In this document: positions 35,242-43,627 of the stretch, piece after piece
Position numbering within the stretch: the first letter of the stretch is position 1
Layout of the letters: each line of letters begins with the position of its first letter
Notes under the pieces: generated by a model
Database searches by the model: none
The model's input: only the letters and a program-made list of their open reading frames with translations
Told to the model about the DNA's origin: nothing
Assembly (NCBI RefSeq): GCF_900142915.1
Contig: NZ_FRCM01000003.1
Coordinates: 124,504 to 188,503, forward strand
Direction of reading: 5' to 3'
Length of the DNA stretch: 64,000 nt
Source of the DNA: Mucilaginibacter sp. OK098
GTDB taxonomy: Bacteria; Bacteroidota; Bacteroidia; Sphingobacteriales; Sphingobacteriaceae
Translations under genes and position numbers: made by a program

Positions 35242-36054
35242 CTATTTTGAAGTGTTAATCGATTTCAGAATGGATTTCTCGAAAAACTTATAGGCGAAAT
35301 GTTGAAGCAGGAGTACGATTGATGATCCTTTTCCGACAGGGTAACCAAACGTTGGATTTTTTTCCTTTACTGCTCGCAATAAAGTAGCGATAACCGGCGC
35401 AGGGTCGGGTGCCTTATCAAATGCCGTTTTGGTATACGCGATGACCTTTTGCCTGAACTGATCATAGTCTGCGATCGTTCCTTTCGCTATAGTTGCACTT
35501 TCGCCGATATTAGTTTTGAAACTGATCGGCTCAACCATAACCACCTTGATGTTAAATTGGTTCAATTCAAACCGAAGTGCCTTAAAATAACCTTCGAGGG
35601 CGTGTTTGGAAGCCGAATAGTAGGAAGTATTTGGAAGACTCACTAAACCCAGCAGGGAACCAAGCGTAATTATTTTTCCATGTTTTTGCCTCCTGAAGTA
35701 AGGTAGCAGTTCGTTAGTTATTTTGATCGTTCCCCAAAAGTTGGTCTCAAACTGCTGCTTGCCCAACTCAATAGGGGTTTCCTCGGCAAGTCCGTTTACT
35801 AAGTAACCTGCGTTGTTGATCAGCATATCTAAAGTTTTGATCTGGCTGAACAGCTCCTTGCCAAAAGACGCGATGGAATGGTCATCATTCAGATCCAATG
35901 GCAGCAACTTAAATGGTAATTTTGCCTGGTGTTTTTCCGGATTCCGGCTTGTGCCGATTACCTGGTAGCCATTTTCGTGGAGCTTGCTGGCCACAAGCAG
36001 CCCGATGCCCGATGAGGCACCTGTGACTAATACTGTTTTTCCTTTTAATTTCAT
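35242..36054 (-). CDS. short-chain dehydrogenase/reductase
   Basis: A 270-residue classical SDR: TGASSGIGLLVASKL near the N-terminus, INNAGYLVNG, and catalytic YYSASKHALEGYFKAL with the serine in LGSLLGL. A C-terminal hydrophobic tail (SSIVLLLQHFAYKFFEKS) is common in this subgroup. It is the first gene of the operon, 140 nt downstream of the TetR gene. Two copies of the putative TetR operator lie in that gap. Confidence 0.9.
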   Translation of the reverse strand: MKLKGKTVLVTGASSGIGLLVASKLHENGYQVIGTSRNPEKHQAKLPFKLLPLDLNDDHSIASFGKELFSQIKTLDMLINNAGYLVNGLAEETPIELGKQQFETNFWGTIKITNELLPYFRRQKHGKIITLGSLLGLVSLPNTSYYSASKHALEGYFKALRFELNQFNIKVVMVEPISFKTNIGESATIAKGTIADYDQFRQKVIAYTKTAFDKAPDPAPVIATLLRAVKEKNPTFGYPVGKGSSIVLLLQHFAYKFFEKSILKSINTSK

Positions 36055-36069
36055 GTTTTTTTTATTTTA

Positions 36070-36087
36070 GACTTTTTAGTATATTTT
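36070..36087. promoter_or_regulatory. putative TetR operator, copy 1
   Basis: GACTTTTTAGTATATTTT, identical over 18 nt to copy 2 at 36164 and over 17 nt to copy 3 (inverted) at 36807. The core ACTTTTTAGT is palindromic in ACT/AGT. It lies 16-33 nt upstream of the SDR start codon. Confidence 0.7.
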
Positions 36088-36163
36088 CATTGCGGTTTTG
36101 TGCTTTTATTTACTTAATTGGTATGATGTATTTATGCTTGGTTTTAGGTGTGTTTACAAAAAA

Positions 36164-36181
36164 GACTTTTTAGTATATTTT
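36164..36181. promoter_or_regulatory. putative TetR operator, copy 2
   Basis: Exact 18-nt copy of the element at 36070, spaced 94 nt start to start (about nine helical turns), directly downstream of the tetR stop codon. Confidence 0.7.
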
Positions 36182-36194
36182 ATATCAAAAAAAA

Positions 36195-36785
36195 TCATAT
36201 CGCATAGCTCTCCAATTCTGCCTTCAGGCTCCTGAGTAAACCGGCCATCGGTTTTGCTGTATTCGTCGCCCGGCACATAACAACGGCGCCTTCAACAGCG
36301 GATACCGCTTTGAATGCATAAACCGCCGGATCAAGTTTGTCAGAAAATTCACCGCCGGCAATGCCTTGATTTAAAACACTAACAAACAACTCCTGCCCCT
36401 GTCGGATAACATCCGCTATCTTTTCTTTAATGGCCGGAAAGTTATCATCAGACTCCACAGCAATATTAAATATGGGGCATCCCCCTTTAAGATAAGTATT
36501 CAAAGGATCTTTATAAAAATCGAGAAAGGCAAATACCTTAGCCTTCGCTGTTTTACCCTTGCTGATAGTTGATAACATTTTTTCGCCGTTAGTATTCAGC
36601 ATATGGTCAACAACCTGCAGAGCCAGGTCTTCCTTGCCTTCAAAATGACCGTAAAGACACCCTTTAGTCAATTTTGTGGCAGCAAGTACATCGTCTATAT
36701 TCGCGCCGGATATCCCTTTTTGATTAAAAATAGGGGCCGCTGTTTCCAGGATAAATTGTTTTGTTCGTTCCGCCTTCGTAAGCAT
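36195..36785 (-). CDS. TetR/AcrR-family repressor
   Basis: A 196-residue regulator. The N-terminal HTH (about 8-55) is TKQFILETAAPIFNQKGISGANIDDVLAATKLTKGCLYGHFEGKEDL. The C-terminal ligand domain (about 80-190) contains GGCPIFNIAVESDDNFPAI, as in TetR_C_16/YcdC-like regulators of oxidoreductase genes. The gene is directly upstream of the SDR-SDR-quinone reductase operon. The same 17-18-nt operator occurs in its own promoter and twice before the operon, so autorepression and operon control are inferred. Confidence 0.93.
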   Translation of the reverse strand: MLTKAERTKQFILETAAPIFNQKGISGANIDDVLAATKLTKGCLYGHFEGKEDLALQVVDHMLNTNGEKMLSTISKGKTAKAKVFAFLDFYKDPLNTYLKGGCPIFNIAVESDDNFPAIKEKIADVIRQGQELFVSVLNQGIAGGEFSDKLDPAVYAFKAVSAVEGAVVMCRATNTAKPMAGLLRSLKAELESYAI

Positions 36786-36804
36786 CTTATTTAAATTAAC
36801 AGTA

Positions 36805-36826
36805 CAAAAATATACTAAAAAGTTTA
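36805..36826 (-). promoter_or_regulatory. tetR promoter with overlapping operator copy 3
   Basis: Plus-strand CAAAAATA (36805-36812) is TATTTTTG on the minus strand, a perfect -7 box 20 nt upstream of the tetR ATG. The operator copy (36807-36823, reverse complement of the others) covers it, the usual geometry of autorepression. No well-spaced -33 element is visible. Confidence 0.65.
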
Positions 36827-36961
36827 TTTAAAAATAAAAATTCAAGATTCTCATTGTTTATGACCCGAAGATGATATTTATTATAAAGTGAACGGGAAAA
36901 GATTTATCCGGCTTATATTCTTGGAAAACTCTGAAAGTAAATTGAATGCATCTGAAGAACA

Positions 36962-36995
36962 TTCAATTGCGAACGTGGTGCGTTCGCAATTTGAA
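36962..36995. other. strong hairpin without T tract
   Basis: ATTGCGAACG and CGTTCGCAAT form a perfect 10-bp stem with a TGGTG loop. It is lengthened by TTCA/TTGAA with one bulge. It lies between the haemoglobin stop and the tetR promoter; a role in termination or mRNA 3'-end protection is possible. Confidence 0.6.
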
Positions 36996-37039
36996 TTATA
37001 GCGTGATCTCCAATGATTAGGTTGATGCTGACTGTCTTT

Positions 37040-37474
37040 TTATACGATGTTGTTTGGATTATTCTGAAAATGCCAAACTTTCATTTCGAACATTTCGGCA
37101 ATTTTGCTTGCACGCCATTTGGCCTCTTCTGCTTTTTCTCCCGTAAAAAGTTCATCGATCGTTTCGGTAAATAAGGATACCCAACGGCTGAAATGCCGGT
37201 GTTCGACAGGAAGCGTTGCATGCGGCGGAAATGGACGTCCAGTATAGGTATGTTCGCCCAACAAGGTGGTTTGCCAAAAGGTATACATTTTTTCAAGGTG
37301 ATATGGCCAGCGGTCTTCAATCCTTTTGTCGAATACTGGCCCTAACAATTCATCTTCCCTAACCTTTCCGTAAAAGGTGTTCACCAGAAGCTTTATATCC
37401 TCCAGGCTTAATATTTGTCGTTGGCTTTCCACTATGGTAAAGCTAACTCTTAAGATCAAATTCCAAGTAAACAA
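37040..37474 (-). CDS. group III truncated haemoglobin
   Basis: A 144-residue globin of the trHb3 (P) class: LVNTFYGKVREDELLGPVFDKRI, then YHLEKMYTFWQTTLLGEHTYTGRPFPPHATLPVEHRHFSRWVSLF with the proximal histidine in the HFSRW segment. These proteins bind O2 or NO and are linked to nitrosative or microaerobic stress. The first 14 residues (MFTWNLILRVSFTI) do not look like the family, and GTG at 37432 (VESQRQILSLEDI) may be the true start. It is monocistronic. Confidence 0.88.
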   Translation of the reverse strand: MFTWNLILRVSFTIVESQRQILSLEDIKLLVNTFYGKVREDELLGPVFDKRIEDRWPYHLEKMYTFWQTTLLGEHTYTGRPFPPHATLPVEHRHFSRWVSLFTETIDELFTGEKAEEAKWRASKIAEMFEMKVWHFQNNPNNIV

Positions 37475-37779
37475 TTTGTCATAAAGAATATATTTAATAA
37501 GGTGTAAAGCAAGGCTAACAAAAAGTCAATTTTGCCCGCAGTGCGGGCTAAAGGACCCGAACCCTCGGACCAATGATGACTGAGGTCGGTTGGGATGGTT
37601 TGATATCACCAAAATTTAAGCGATCCAAGAAGCCAGAATTTTGAGCTGTTTTTAATTCCAGATTTATCATTATAATAAATTGAATATCAATTAGTTAATC
37701 GTTAATTAGGCGACTAAATTAGTTATTAAAAATCAGTCACTGAGTCATAAACCTTGAGCACTTGTGCGATTTTTTGAGC

Positions 37780-37815
37780 AAAAAAAACGCTTAAACCATG
37801 TGATTTAAGCGTTTT
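37780..37815 (-). terminator. hairpin terminator next to the tRNA fragment
   Basis: AAAACGCTTAAA (37784-37795) pairs with TTTAAGCGTTTT (37804-37815) around an 8-nt loop. The minus strand ends in a run of eight T. It would have terminated a minus-strand tRNA transcript whose 3' end is at 37838. Confidence 0.75.
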
Positions 37816-37837
37816 ACGAAGCCTTGTGGCTCTTTTA

Positions 37838-37860
37838 GCGGAATGGACGGGACTCGAACC
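37838..37860 (-). other. tRNA 3'-end fragment, candidate att site
   Basis: The minus strand reads GGTTCGAGTCCCGTCCATTC followed by CGC. It shows the T-loop TTCGAGT, the 3' side of the T-stem (CCCGT) and an acceptor strand CCATTCC with discriminator G. Upstream of GG the sequence (AAAT) no longer pairs with CCCGT, and no anticodon arm is present. A 3'-terminal tRNA piece is the classic footprint left by a tyrosine-integrase element. The isoacceptor cannot be named. Confidence 0.6.
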
Positions 37861-38157
37861 ATTTCCTTATTGCGCTAACCTACAGGTATTTATAGAATCT
37901 AAAAACTATTAGTCACCGATTAAGACACCGGATAACTTGAGGTAGGTTGAGTTGCTTTAAAGAACTTTTGACAAAACAAATTTAAAAAAAATGAACTTAA
38001 CTTCCGGACTGTTTTTAAAAAAATGTTTAGTGAAAATTCATTTTTAGAAATCTCAATTCCTCTTGAAATTATGTCAATTTATGTAATTCTAAATTTATGT
38101 AAATTTGTAATTAACCACCAGGAAAGCCAACTGAAAAAAGGCGATCAAGGCCTTTAA

Positions 38158-38676
38158 TCATAACCCACTAAACGTTGCAGAATCAGACCTTGAAATTAAC
38201 TGCCAAATTAGTAAAGGAAGGCAAATCAAAATAAGGGGTATATAAAAATCAAGAATTAACCAGGTGACACCGCTGGCCTTACCCCATAGTGGCTCATGGG
38301 CTTTACGCACAAATCCGACAACAACATCTACAATTGTTTCTATTACAAGCAACCACGAAAATAAAATTCCCAGTCGCTCACGCTTTCGAAAAGCGGCAAT
38401 TGCAGCCAAGGCAACTATTGCCCCTACAACATCGCCGACTACTGCTTCTTTTGCTGCAATAGCAGAGATCGGATAGCATTCCCGTTGTGCAGAGTACATA
38501 ATTAATGTAATATATCTCGGAATATGAACCCAAAGCAACACTATTATTGCTTTGGGTTTGGAAAGTCTTTTAAGCAAGGGGATGAGATACCAAACAGCTA
38601 TTAATATAAAAACAACGAGGCTGATCACCATTGCGCCTATTTGCGCCTTAATAAGCATTGAATTTTGATTGTTCAT
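38158..38676 (-). CDS. four-TM membrane protein, unknown
   Basis: A 172-residue membrane protein with helices at about 11-32, 43-58, 73-95, 104-122 and 137-160. The loop YSAQRECYPISAIAAKEAVVGDVVG links two of them. I do not recognise a family. It follows the DUF4249 gene by 31 nt and is probably the last gene of the MBL-DoxX-TonB-DUF4249 operon. Confidence 0.75.
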   Translation of the reverse strand: MNNQNSMLIKAQIGAMVISLVVFILIAVWYLIPLLKRLSKPKAIIVLLWVHIPRYITLIMYSAQRECYPISAIAAKEAVVGDVVGAIVALAAIAAFRKRERLGILFSWLLVIETIVDVVVGFVRKAHEPLWGKASGVTWLILDFYIPLILICLPLLIWQLISRSDSATFSGL

Positions 38677-38707
38677 CTTTTTTGAATTAGAAGTAATCTA
38701 TTGTGGA

Positions 38708-39520
38708 TCATTTTACAATAAGTGTCATCGTTTGCGTGGTATGTGCGCTGAAATAACCAAGCGTTGCAGGGTTTACATTCGTTGGTGGGTTTGCAGGTGC
38801 TACAGCTCCCGCAGCGTTATTTGCTTGTTGTGATTCCAAGGTAAACCAGTAAGTATAAACCGGCCTATCGATACATTGCATTTCCACTTTAACAATATCC
38901 CCGGCGTAGATATCAATATCCTGTTCGAGCAAATCGCTGGTTACATACCTGCCGTCGGTCAGCTGGTCATCATAACTGAATACACTTTTAACCTGCACAC
39001 CATTGACCCAAAGAATAAAGCGGTATTGGTTAGCTACACCGGGAGGGTCCTGGTAATAAACCGTGATGACTTTTTGATCTTTCCCGTTTTGCGGACGGTT
39101 GAGCGGCCTGTTTTCATCGCTTAATGAATCCATTTTTACCGTTGCAGGCATCGTGGAAATAGCACTATACGCCTGCCCAGCGGCCAAAACATTCAGGGTA
39201 TAAGTATTCCCAGCCACTCCGGCTAGTGCACTGGTGGAATACGAACCCTGCGGGCCTTCGGTAAGCGTATAACTTTTTCCTGTCTGGCCTTTGATCGTGA
39301 CCGTTGCGCCGGTTACCGGCGGGTAAGTATTTATATTACTAAAAGGCACATTGGTAGACAAGCGAACTGTTTGTGGCCCGCTGATATTTGTCAGGTTGGC
39401 TTCTATGTCCAACTGACTGGCTGCGTTATCCAGTTTAAGGTCTATGACCTTGGTGCATGAATCTAAGATCAGGGCGGCACCGAATAAAAACAGGATGGTG
39501 TTAAATAAGTACTTTTTCAT
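38708..39520 (-). CDS. DUF4249 outer-membrane lipoprotein
   Basis: A 270-residue lipoprotein from ATG at 39520 (MKKYLFNTILFLFGAALILDSC, lipobox LDSC). Upstream in-frame codons overlap the receptor gene and are not used. Family features are VIDLKLDNAASQLDIEANLTN, then an Ig-like strand set (VTGATVTIKGQTGKSYTL) and YRFILWVNGVQV. DUF4249 proteins are encoded directly after FecA/CirA-like TonB receptors in Bacteroidota and probably act as surface substrate-capture lids, like SusD. Here only 4 nt separate it from the receptor gene. Confidence 0.9.
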   Translation of the reverse strand: MKKYLFNTILFLFGAALILDSCTKVIDLKLDNAASQLDIEANLTNISGPQTVRLSTNVPFSNINTYPPVTGATVTIKGQTGKSYTLTEGPQGSYSTSALAGVAGNTYTLNVLAAGQAYSAISTMPATVKMDSLSDENRPLNRPQNGKDQKVITVYYQDPPGVANQYRFILWVNGVQVKSVFSYDDQLTDGRYVTSDLLEQDIDIYAGDIVKVEMQCIDRPVYTYWFTLESQQANNAAGAVAPANPPTNVNPATLGYFSAHTTQTMTLIVK

Positions 39521-39524
39521 TGGT

Positions 39525-42134
39525 CTAAAATTTAAAGTTCCAGGTAACAGATGGTATCGGTTTTGGGAAAAGGCTCGTTTCCACCGCCTCAGTTGTATTC
39601 GGCACCGTTTTGCTGTCACGGAAGGTGATGGTGTATGGGTCCCAATGCCCGTAAACGTTATAAATGCTGAATGTCCAACTGGAATGGTATCGTTTGTGTT
39701 CCTTTCCTTCCAGTGTCGCGCCTAAATCAAGCCTGTTGTTGGCGGGTTCACGATAACCGTTCCTTCCGGAATAAGAGAAAGTGGTCAAGCCGCCGGTGCT
39801 GTATTTACCGGTAGGATAACTAACTGCGTTGCCGGTGTTATAGATAAAGGTTCCGGATAATGTCCACCGCTTGTTGAGTTTGTAAATACCAACGGCAGAA
39901 AAATCGTGCGTCCGGTCCTGCGATGCCGGGAAGTAGCTATTGTTGTTAATCGCTGAAAATTTATCTTCGGTGCGGGATAGCGTATAGCTGATCCACCCAT
40001 TGAAGCGGCCGTATTTTTTCTTCAAATAAAGCTCTAATCCGTAAGCCCGCCCTGAACCGTAAGTTAATTGAGATTCCACATCCTGGTTGGCGATCAGGTT
40101 GGCCCCGCCCTTATAATCGATCTGGTTTTGCAGCCATTTATAGTAAATCTCTGCGGAGAACTCAAACAGGTTATCGTGGAAATTTTTGAACCACCCGGTA
40201 GAAATTTGGTCGACAATTTCGGGCTTAATATTGTTGCTGCTCAAAACATACAAGTCTGTCGGCGTGCTGCTCGTCGAATTATTCAGCAGGTGTATATTTT
40301 GTGTATTCCGGTTATAGGATGCCTTTATAGAATTTTCGTCATTCAACTGGTAACTGGCCGAAAAGCGCGGTTCAAGATTAACATAGTTTTTCACTAATTG
40401 ACCCGAACTGTAAGTTTGAGAACTTACGGTGTTGCCGGATGCAGCATAGGTACTGAATGTGCCAGGCCCTAACAAGGCTACGCCGCTTAACCTAAGGCCG
40501 TAAAGGACAGTCAGCTTTTCCGATGCTTTCCATTCATCGCTCACATACAAGGCATTTTCAAACCCGTAGCGTTCCTCTACACTTTTATTATTCACGCTGG
40601 ATGTTTCCGATGAACTGATATTCCCCGGCGCAATAGTATGGTGAAGTATGTTTAAGCCGAATTTAAGCGTGTGCGTATTAGACAGGGAATATTGCAGGTC
40701 TTCCTTGAAATTCAGGTCTGTTATTTTTGATGTGGCCGCGAAGTCATCATTGGTCAGAAAGCTTTGTACCTGGTAATGATAATTGCTGTAGATCAAAGAG
40801 GTGTTGGAGAACAGCCGGTTATTGAAAATATGATTAAAGCGGATTGTACCGGTGGCATTACCCCAATTCGTCCCGAATGTATTCTTTAAGCCAATGTCAT
40901 CATGTCCAAAGTAGCCTGAAATGAACAGGGCATTTCTATCATCGAAATGATAGTTGCCTTTCGCGTTAATATCATAGAAGTAGAGTGAACTGCCTTTTAC
41001 CACAGAGTCTTTAGCGGCCTTGGTAAAAAGGTCGATATAGGTTCTTCGGGCGCTGACTAAAAATGATCCTTTGCCGGAATCTATCGGCCCCTCAACTTTT
41101 ATACGTGAAGCAATCAGGCCCAGACCGCCTTCCACCGTAAAATCTTTTTTATTCCCGTCCAGCATTTTGATATCCAAAACAGAGGACAACCTGCCGCCAT
41201 ATTCAGCTGGCATCCCGCCCTTGTAAATGCTGACATCCTTTATCGCATCCGAATTAAAGGTGGAAAAGAATCCCAACAAGTGAGAGGCATTGTAAACCGT
41301 TGCTTCGTCCAGCAAGATCAGGTTTTGATCTGAAGCACCGCCCCGAACGAAGAAACCCGTGTTACCTTCCCCTGCTGCTTTTATTCCGGGTAGCAGCGAG
41401 ATCGTTTTCAAAACGTCTTTTTCTCCTAAAAGCACGGGAACGCTGTTGATCTGGGACATGGTCAGCTTTTCAACACCCATTTGCGGTGACGCAATTTGAT
41501 CGTTGTTTGGGCGGTTCCCACCGATGAGCACCTCTTCTAACTGGTTCTTTGCCGAAAGAGAAATATTGACGGTCAACGGTTTATTCAATGAAACCTGCTG
41601 TAATATGCTTTCATAACCGGTATAGCTGACCACTAAAGTGTATTCACCCGGCGCGGCACTAACGGAATAAAAACCATAGGCATTGGTAGCAGTGCCGGTT
41701 TGTGGAATTTCTTTTATGATAACCGATGCCCCGATAAGCGTTTCACCGGTAGCTGCATCTTTAACCGTACCGCTAACGGTAACCCGGTTTTGCGCTGAGG
41801 ATGAAAAGGAAAGCAGCAGCAAAAAAATGACCGCCACGCTTTTAAAAGCGACTTTAGCTATATGCGAAACATTCACGTAAGCCGGTAGCGGTGTGCTGTT
41901 ATCTGAAAGACTATAGTAAAAAAATAACAGCAGGACTGTTGCCGGTAAAAGGATACCGATGATCGCGTCGCCCACTTTATCCAGCCTATTCATACCCGAA
42001 ATATCATAGTGAAATGATCCCGTTATGAGCAAGCGTACAAGCCCGGATAACAGCGTAACAAAAATGAGCGATGCAGCCGCTCGCAGCAGCCAAAGCAATA
42101 AGCTTTCGGCTCGTGATTGATGATGGTTGTTCAT
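39525..42134 (-). CDS. TonB-dependent receptor with unusual N-terminal membrane extension
   Basis: From ATG at 42134 the protein is 869 aa. A carboxypeptidase-like CNA-B domain (VTVSGTVKDAATGETLIGASVIIKEIPQTG), plug (GVEKLTMSQINSVPVLLGEKDVLKTISLLPGI, FFVRGGASDQNLILLDEATVYN) and 22-strand barrel ending SVTWNFKF are all present. Oddly, about 86 residues with two hydrophobic helices (12-34 and 56-75) precede the apparent signal peptide AVIFLLLLSFSSSAQN. An in-frame GTG at 41876 would give a normal exported receptor and may be the real start. It is in an operon with MBL hydrolase, DoxX and DUF4249 genes. Confidence 0.9.
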   Translation of the reverse strand: MNNHHQSRAESLLLWLLRAAASLIFVTLLSGLVRLLITGSFHYDISGMNRLDKVGDAIIGILLPATVLLLFFYYSLSDNSTPLPAYVNVSHIAKVAFKSVAVIFLLLLSFSSSAQNRVTVSGTVKDAATGETLIGASVIIKEIPQTGTATNAYGFYSVSAAPGEYTLVVSYTGYESILQQVSLNKPLTVNISLSAKNQLEEVLIGGNRPNNDQIASPQMGVEKLTMSQINSVPVLLGEKDVLKTISLLPGIKAAGEGNTGFFVRGGASDQNLILLDEATVYNASHLLGFFSTFNSDAIKDVSIYKGGMPAEYGGRLSSVLDIKMLDGNKKDFTVEGGLGLIASRIKVEGPIDSGKGSFLVSARRTYIDLFTKAAKDSVVKGSSLYFYDINAKGNYHFDDRNALFISGYFGHDDIGLKNTFGTNWGNATGTIRFNHIFNNRLFSNTSLIYSNYHYQVQSFLTNDDFAATSKITDLNFKEDLQYSLSNTHTLKFGLNILHHTIAPGNISSSETSSVNNKSVEERYGFENALYVSDEWKASEKLTVLYGLRLSGVALLGPGTFSTYAASGNTVSSQTYSSGQLVKNYVNLEPRFSASYQLNDENSIKASYNRNTQNIHLLNNSTSSTPTDLYVLSSNNIKPEIVDQISTGWFKNFHDNLFEFSAEIYYKWLQNQIDYKGGANLIANQDVESQLTYGSGRAYGLELYLKKKYGRFNGWISYTLSRTEDKFSAINNNSYFPASQDRTHDFSAVGIYKLNKRWTLSGTFIYNTGNAVSYPTGKYSTGGLTTFSYSGRNGYREPANNRLDLGATLEGKEHKRYHSSWTFSIYNVYGHWDPYTITFRDSKTVPNTTEAVETSLFPKPIPSVTWNFKF

Positions 42135-42139
42135 GATAG

Positions 42140-42523
42140 TTAGCTTTTGATGATGGCGGTGGCCGGATTTTTTTGCAACCGCTGATAAGTGATATAAGAG
42201 ACCGTAAGAATAGCTATCGGTACCAGCAGCAAGTAATAGAACACGCCCTCCACGACAAAATGCGACCATAATGCTCCGATGAAATCAATGTAAAAGCCGG
42301 CATAGGCCCATTCCTTAAGCCGCTTAAACTTTGGTGTTGCCAGCGAAACAGCACCCAATATTTTAGCGACACCTATGATATCGAGCAGGTAAAGCGGATA
42401 ATGCAAGCCAAGTGTGCGTTTTACAAAAAAGGCGGAGTGCAAAAGGTAACGTGTACCGGTAATTAGGAACAGGCCGGCAAAAAAAAGGGTACTTACCCAA
42501 TAAACGATTTTTAATGCTTTCAT
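42140..42523 (-). CDS. DoxX-like four-TM membrane protein
   Basis: A 127-residue inner-membrane protein with four helices and the DoxX pattern FAGLFLITGTRYLLH, LYLLDIIGVAKILGAVSLATPKFKRLKEWAYAGFYIDFIGA. Family members are linked to quinone or thiol redox at the membrane. It lies 5 nt upstream of the receptor gene and 23 nt downstream of the MBL hydrolase gene in one operon. Confidence 0.88.
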   Translation of the reverse strand: MKALKIVYWVSTLFFAGLFLITGTRYLLHSAFFVKRTLGLHYPLYLLDIIGVAKILGAVSLATPKFKRLKEWAYAGFYIDFIGALWSHFVVEGVFYYLLLVPIAILTVSYITYQRLQKNPATAIIKS

Positions 42524-42546
42524 GATTTTTCTTTTATTAGCAATGA

Positions 42547-43563
42547 TTATTTAGCTGCCTTTAACTCATCATACATATAACCTACAAAGCGATCCGCGCT
42601 GGTTCCCAAACCGGCAGGCAGCGGGGTAATTCCGCCCGGTACCTCGACATCATAAGAAGCGGTCAATTTTGCGGCAAGCACTTCGGGCCTGGTTTTTCCT
42701 TCACCGATCATTGTTTGAACTTTGGCCTGGATGTCGAGGATCATGGAGCGGTATAATACCAGGTCCTTTTTTTGAATCACGGTGCCATGTCCGGGCAGTA
42801 ATTTGGTATTAGGCCCGGCAATTTTCAGCAGCGTATCAACCGCTGAAACTATTCCCTTGAAAGTGCCGCCATGTGTAGGGTCAGTGAAAGGATAACCATA
42901 GTTTCTGTAGAAGTCACCGATCATGATGACATCTTCGTGCTCAAATTTGATCATCGAATCGCCATTGGTATGAGAGGTTACTACCGGGATCAGGTCAATC
43001 ACTTCGCCGTTAAGGTATATTTTCACTGTTCCTTTACTGCCGTAGGTGACGGTAGGTAACCTTGCCGGGTCTTTATCGGAAGCTGCGCTCCCAATTACGG
43101 CGGCTACAGCTGGCGGGAAGGGTTTTATCAAATCTTCCCTCACTTCCTCCCTGGAAAAAAGCAACGCTCCTAATTTGGCAAAATTGGGGTTGCCTCCGGT
43201 GTGATCGGGATGCTCATGTGTATCGACCAGGAAGCGGATAGGCGCATCGCTGATCTTCCTGATGGCAGCCATGACCTTGTCAGAAAGCGGCGCGTAAGAA
43301 GCGTCTACCATAAATATTCCTTCCGGGCCGACGAAAACGCCAATCCTGCCGCCGGCACCCTCCGGATGTCCGGGATCAACGCCTTTAGAACCGGTTAGCG
43401 CATAAAAATGCGGAGTGATCTGCGTGGTAATGATTTCTATCTTGCCAAAAGGGATTGCCGGAATTTTTGAGGCAGCAGGAAGCTGGGCATGAACTGAATA
43501 TCCCAAAGAAAGGGTCAATAAGGCTGCAAGGCCAAACCGGGTGAGATTTTTAATTTTTTTCAT
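42547..43563 (-). CDS. exported MBL-fold metallo-hydrolase
   Basis: A 338-residue protein with a signal peptide (1-26, GYSVHAQ). The metallo-beta-lactamase fold shows DTHEHPDHTGGN (HxHxDH), SHTNGDSMIKFEHEDVIMIGDFY and the late zinc ligand in LLPGHGTVI. The sequence resembles periplasmic cyclase/quorum-quenching-like MBL proteins more than true class B lactamases. It is the first gene of the operon with DoxX and the TonB receptor, suggesting that an imported compound is hydrolysed in the periplasm. The substrate is unknown. Confidence 0.9.
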   Translation of the reverse strand: MKKIKNLTRFGLAALLTLSLGYSVHAQLPAASKIPAIPFGKIEIITTQITPHFYALTGSKGVDPGHPEGAGGRIGVFVGPEGIFMVDASYAPLSDKVMAAIRKISDAPIRFLVDTHEHPDHTGGNPNFAKLGALLFSREEVREDLIKPFPPAVAAVIGSAASDKDPARLPTVTYGSKGTVKIYLNGEVIDLIPVVTSHTNGDSMIKFEHEDVIMIGDFYRNYGYPFTDPTHGGTFKGIVSAVDTLLKIAGPNTKLLPGHGTVIQKKDLVLYRSMILDIQAKVQTMIGEGKTRPEVLAAKLTASYDVEVPGGITPLPAGLGTSADRFVGYMYDELKAAK

Positions 43564-43627
43564 GGTCTTTTATTTTTAACTGATGTTTCAGAAGCAAAAC
43601 TTCAAAAGATGTAGGATAAAAATTACA

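Larger units (their letters stand above)
37475..38157. other. 683-nt gene-free region with integration-scar features
   Basis: No credible coding frame on either strand. It contains a GCCCGC/GCGGGC hairpin (37534-37548), a terminator-like hairpin (37784-37815), a tRNA 3'-end fragment (37838-37860) and about 300 nt of AT-rich sequence to the next gene. The content resembles the edge of a mobile island rather than an ordinary promoter region. Confidence 0.6.

Noticed and set aside
37550..37569. GGACCCGAACC reads on the minus strand like a second tRNA T-arm (GGTTCGGGTCC).
   Set aside because: The loop lacks the near-invariant A58, and the flanks do not form a T-stem or acceptor strand. Too weak beside the clear fragment at 37838.
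39525..39619. Extended N-terminus of the DUF4249 protein upstream of MKKYLF.
   Set aside because: The extra codons overlap the receptor's 3' end and would bury the clear lipoprotein signal.
42135..42269. 45 extra codons in front of the TonB receptor ATG at 42134.
   Set aside because: They lie inside the 3' end of the DoxX gene in another frame, with no start-site features.
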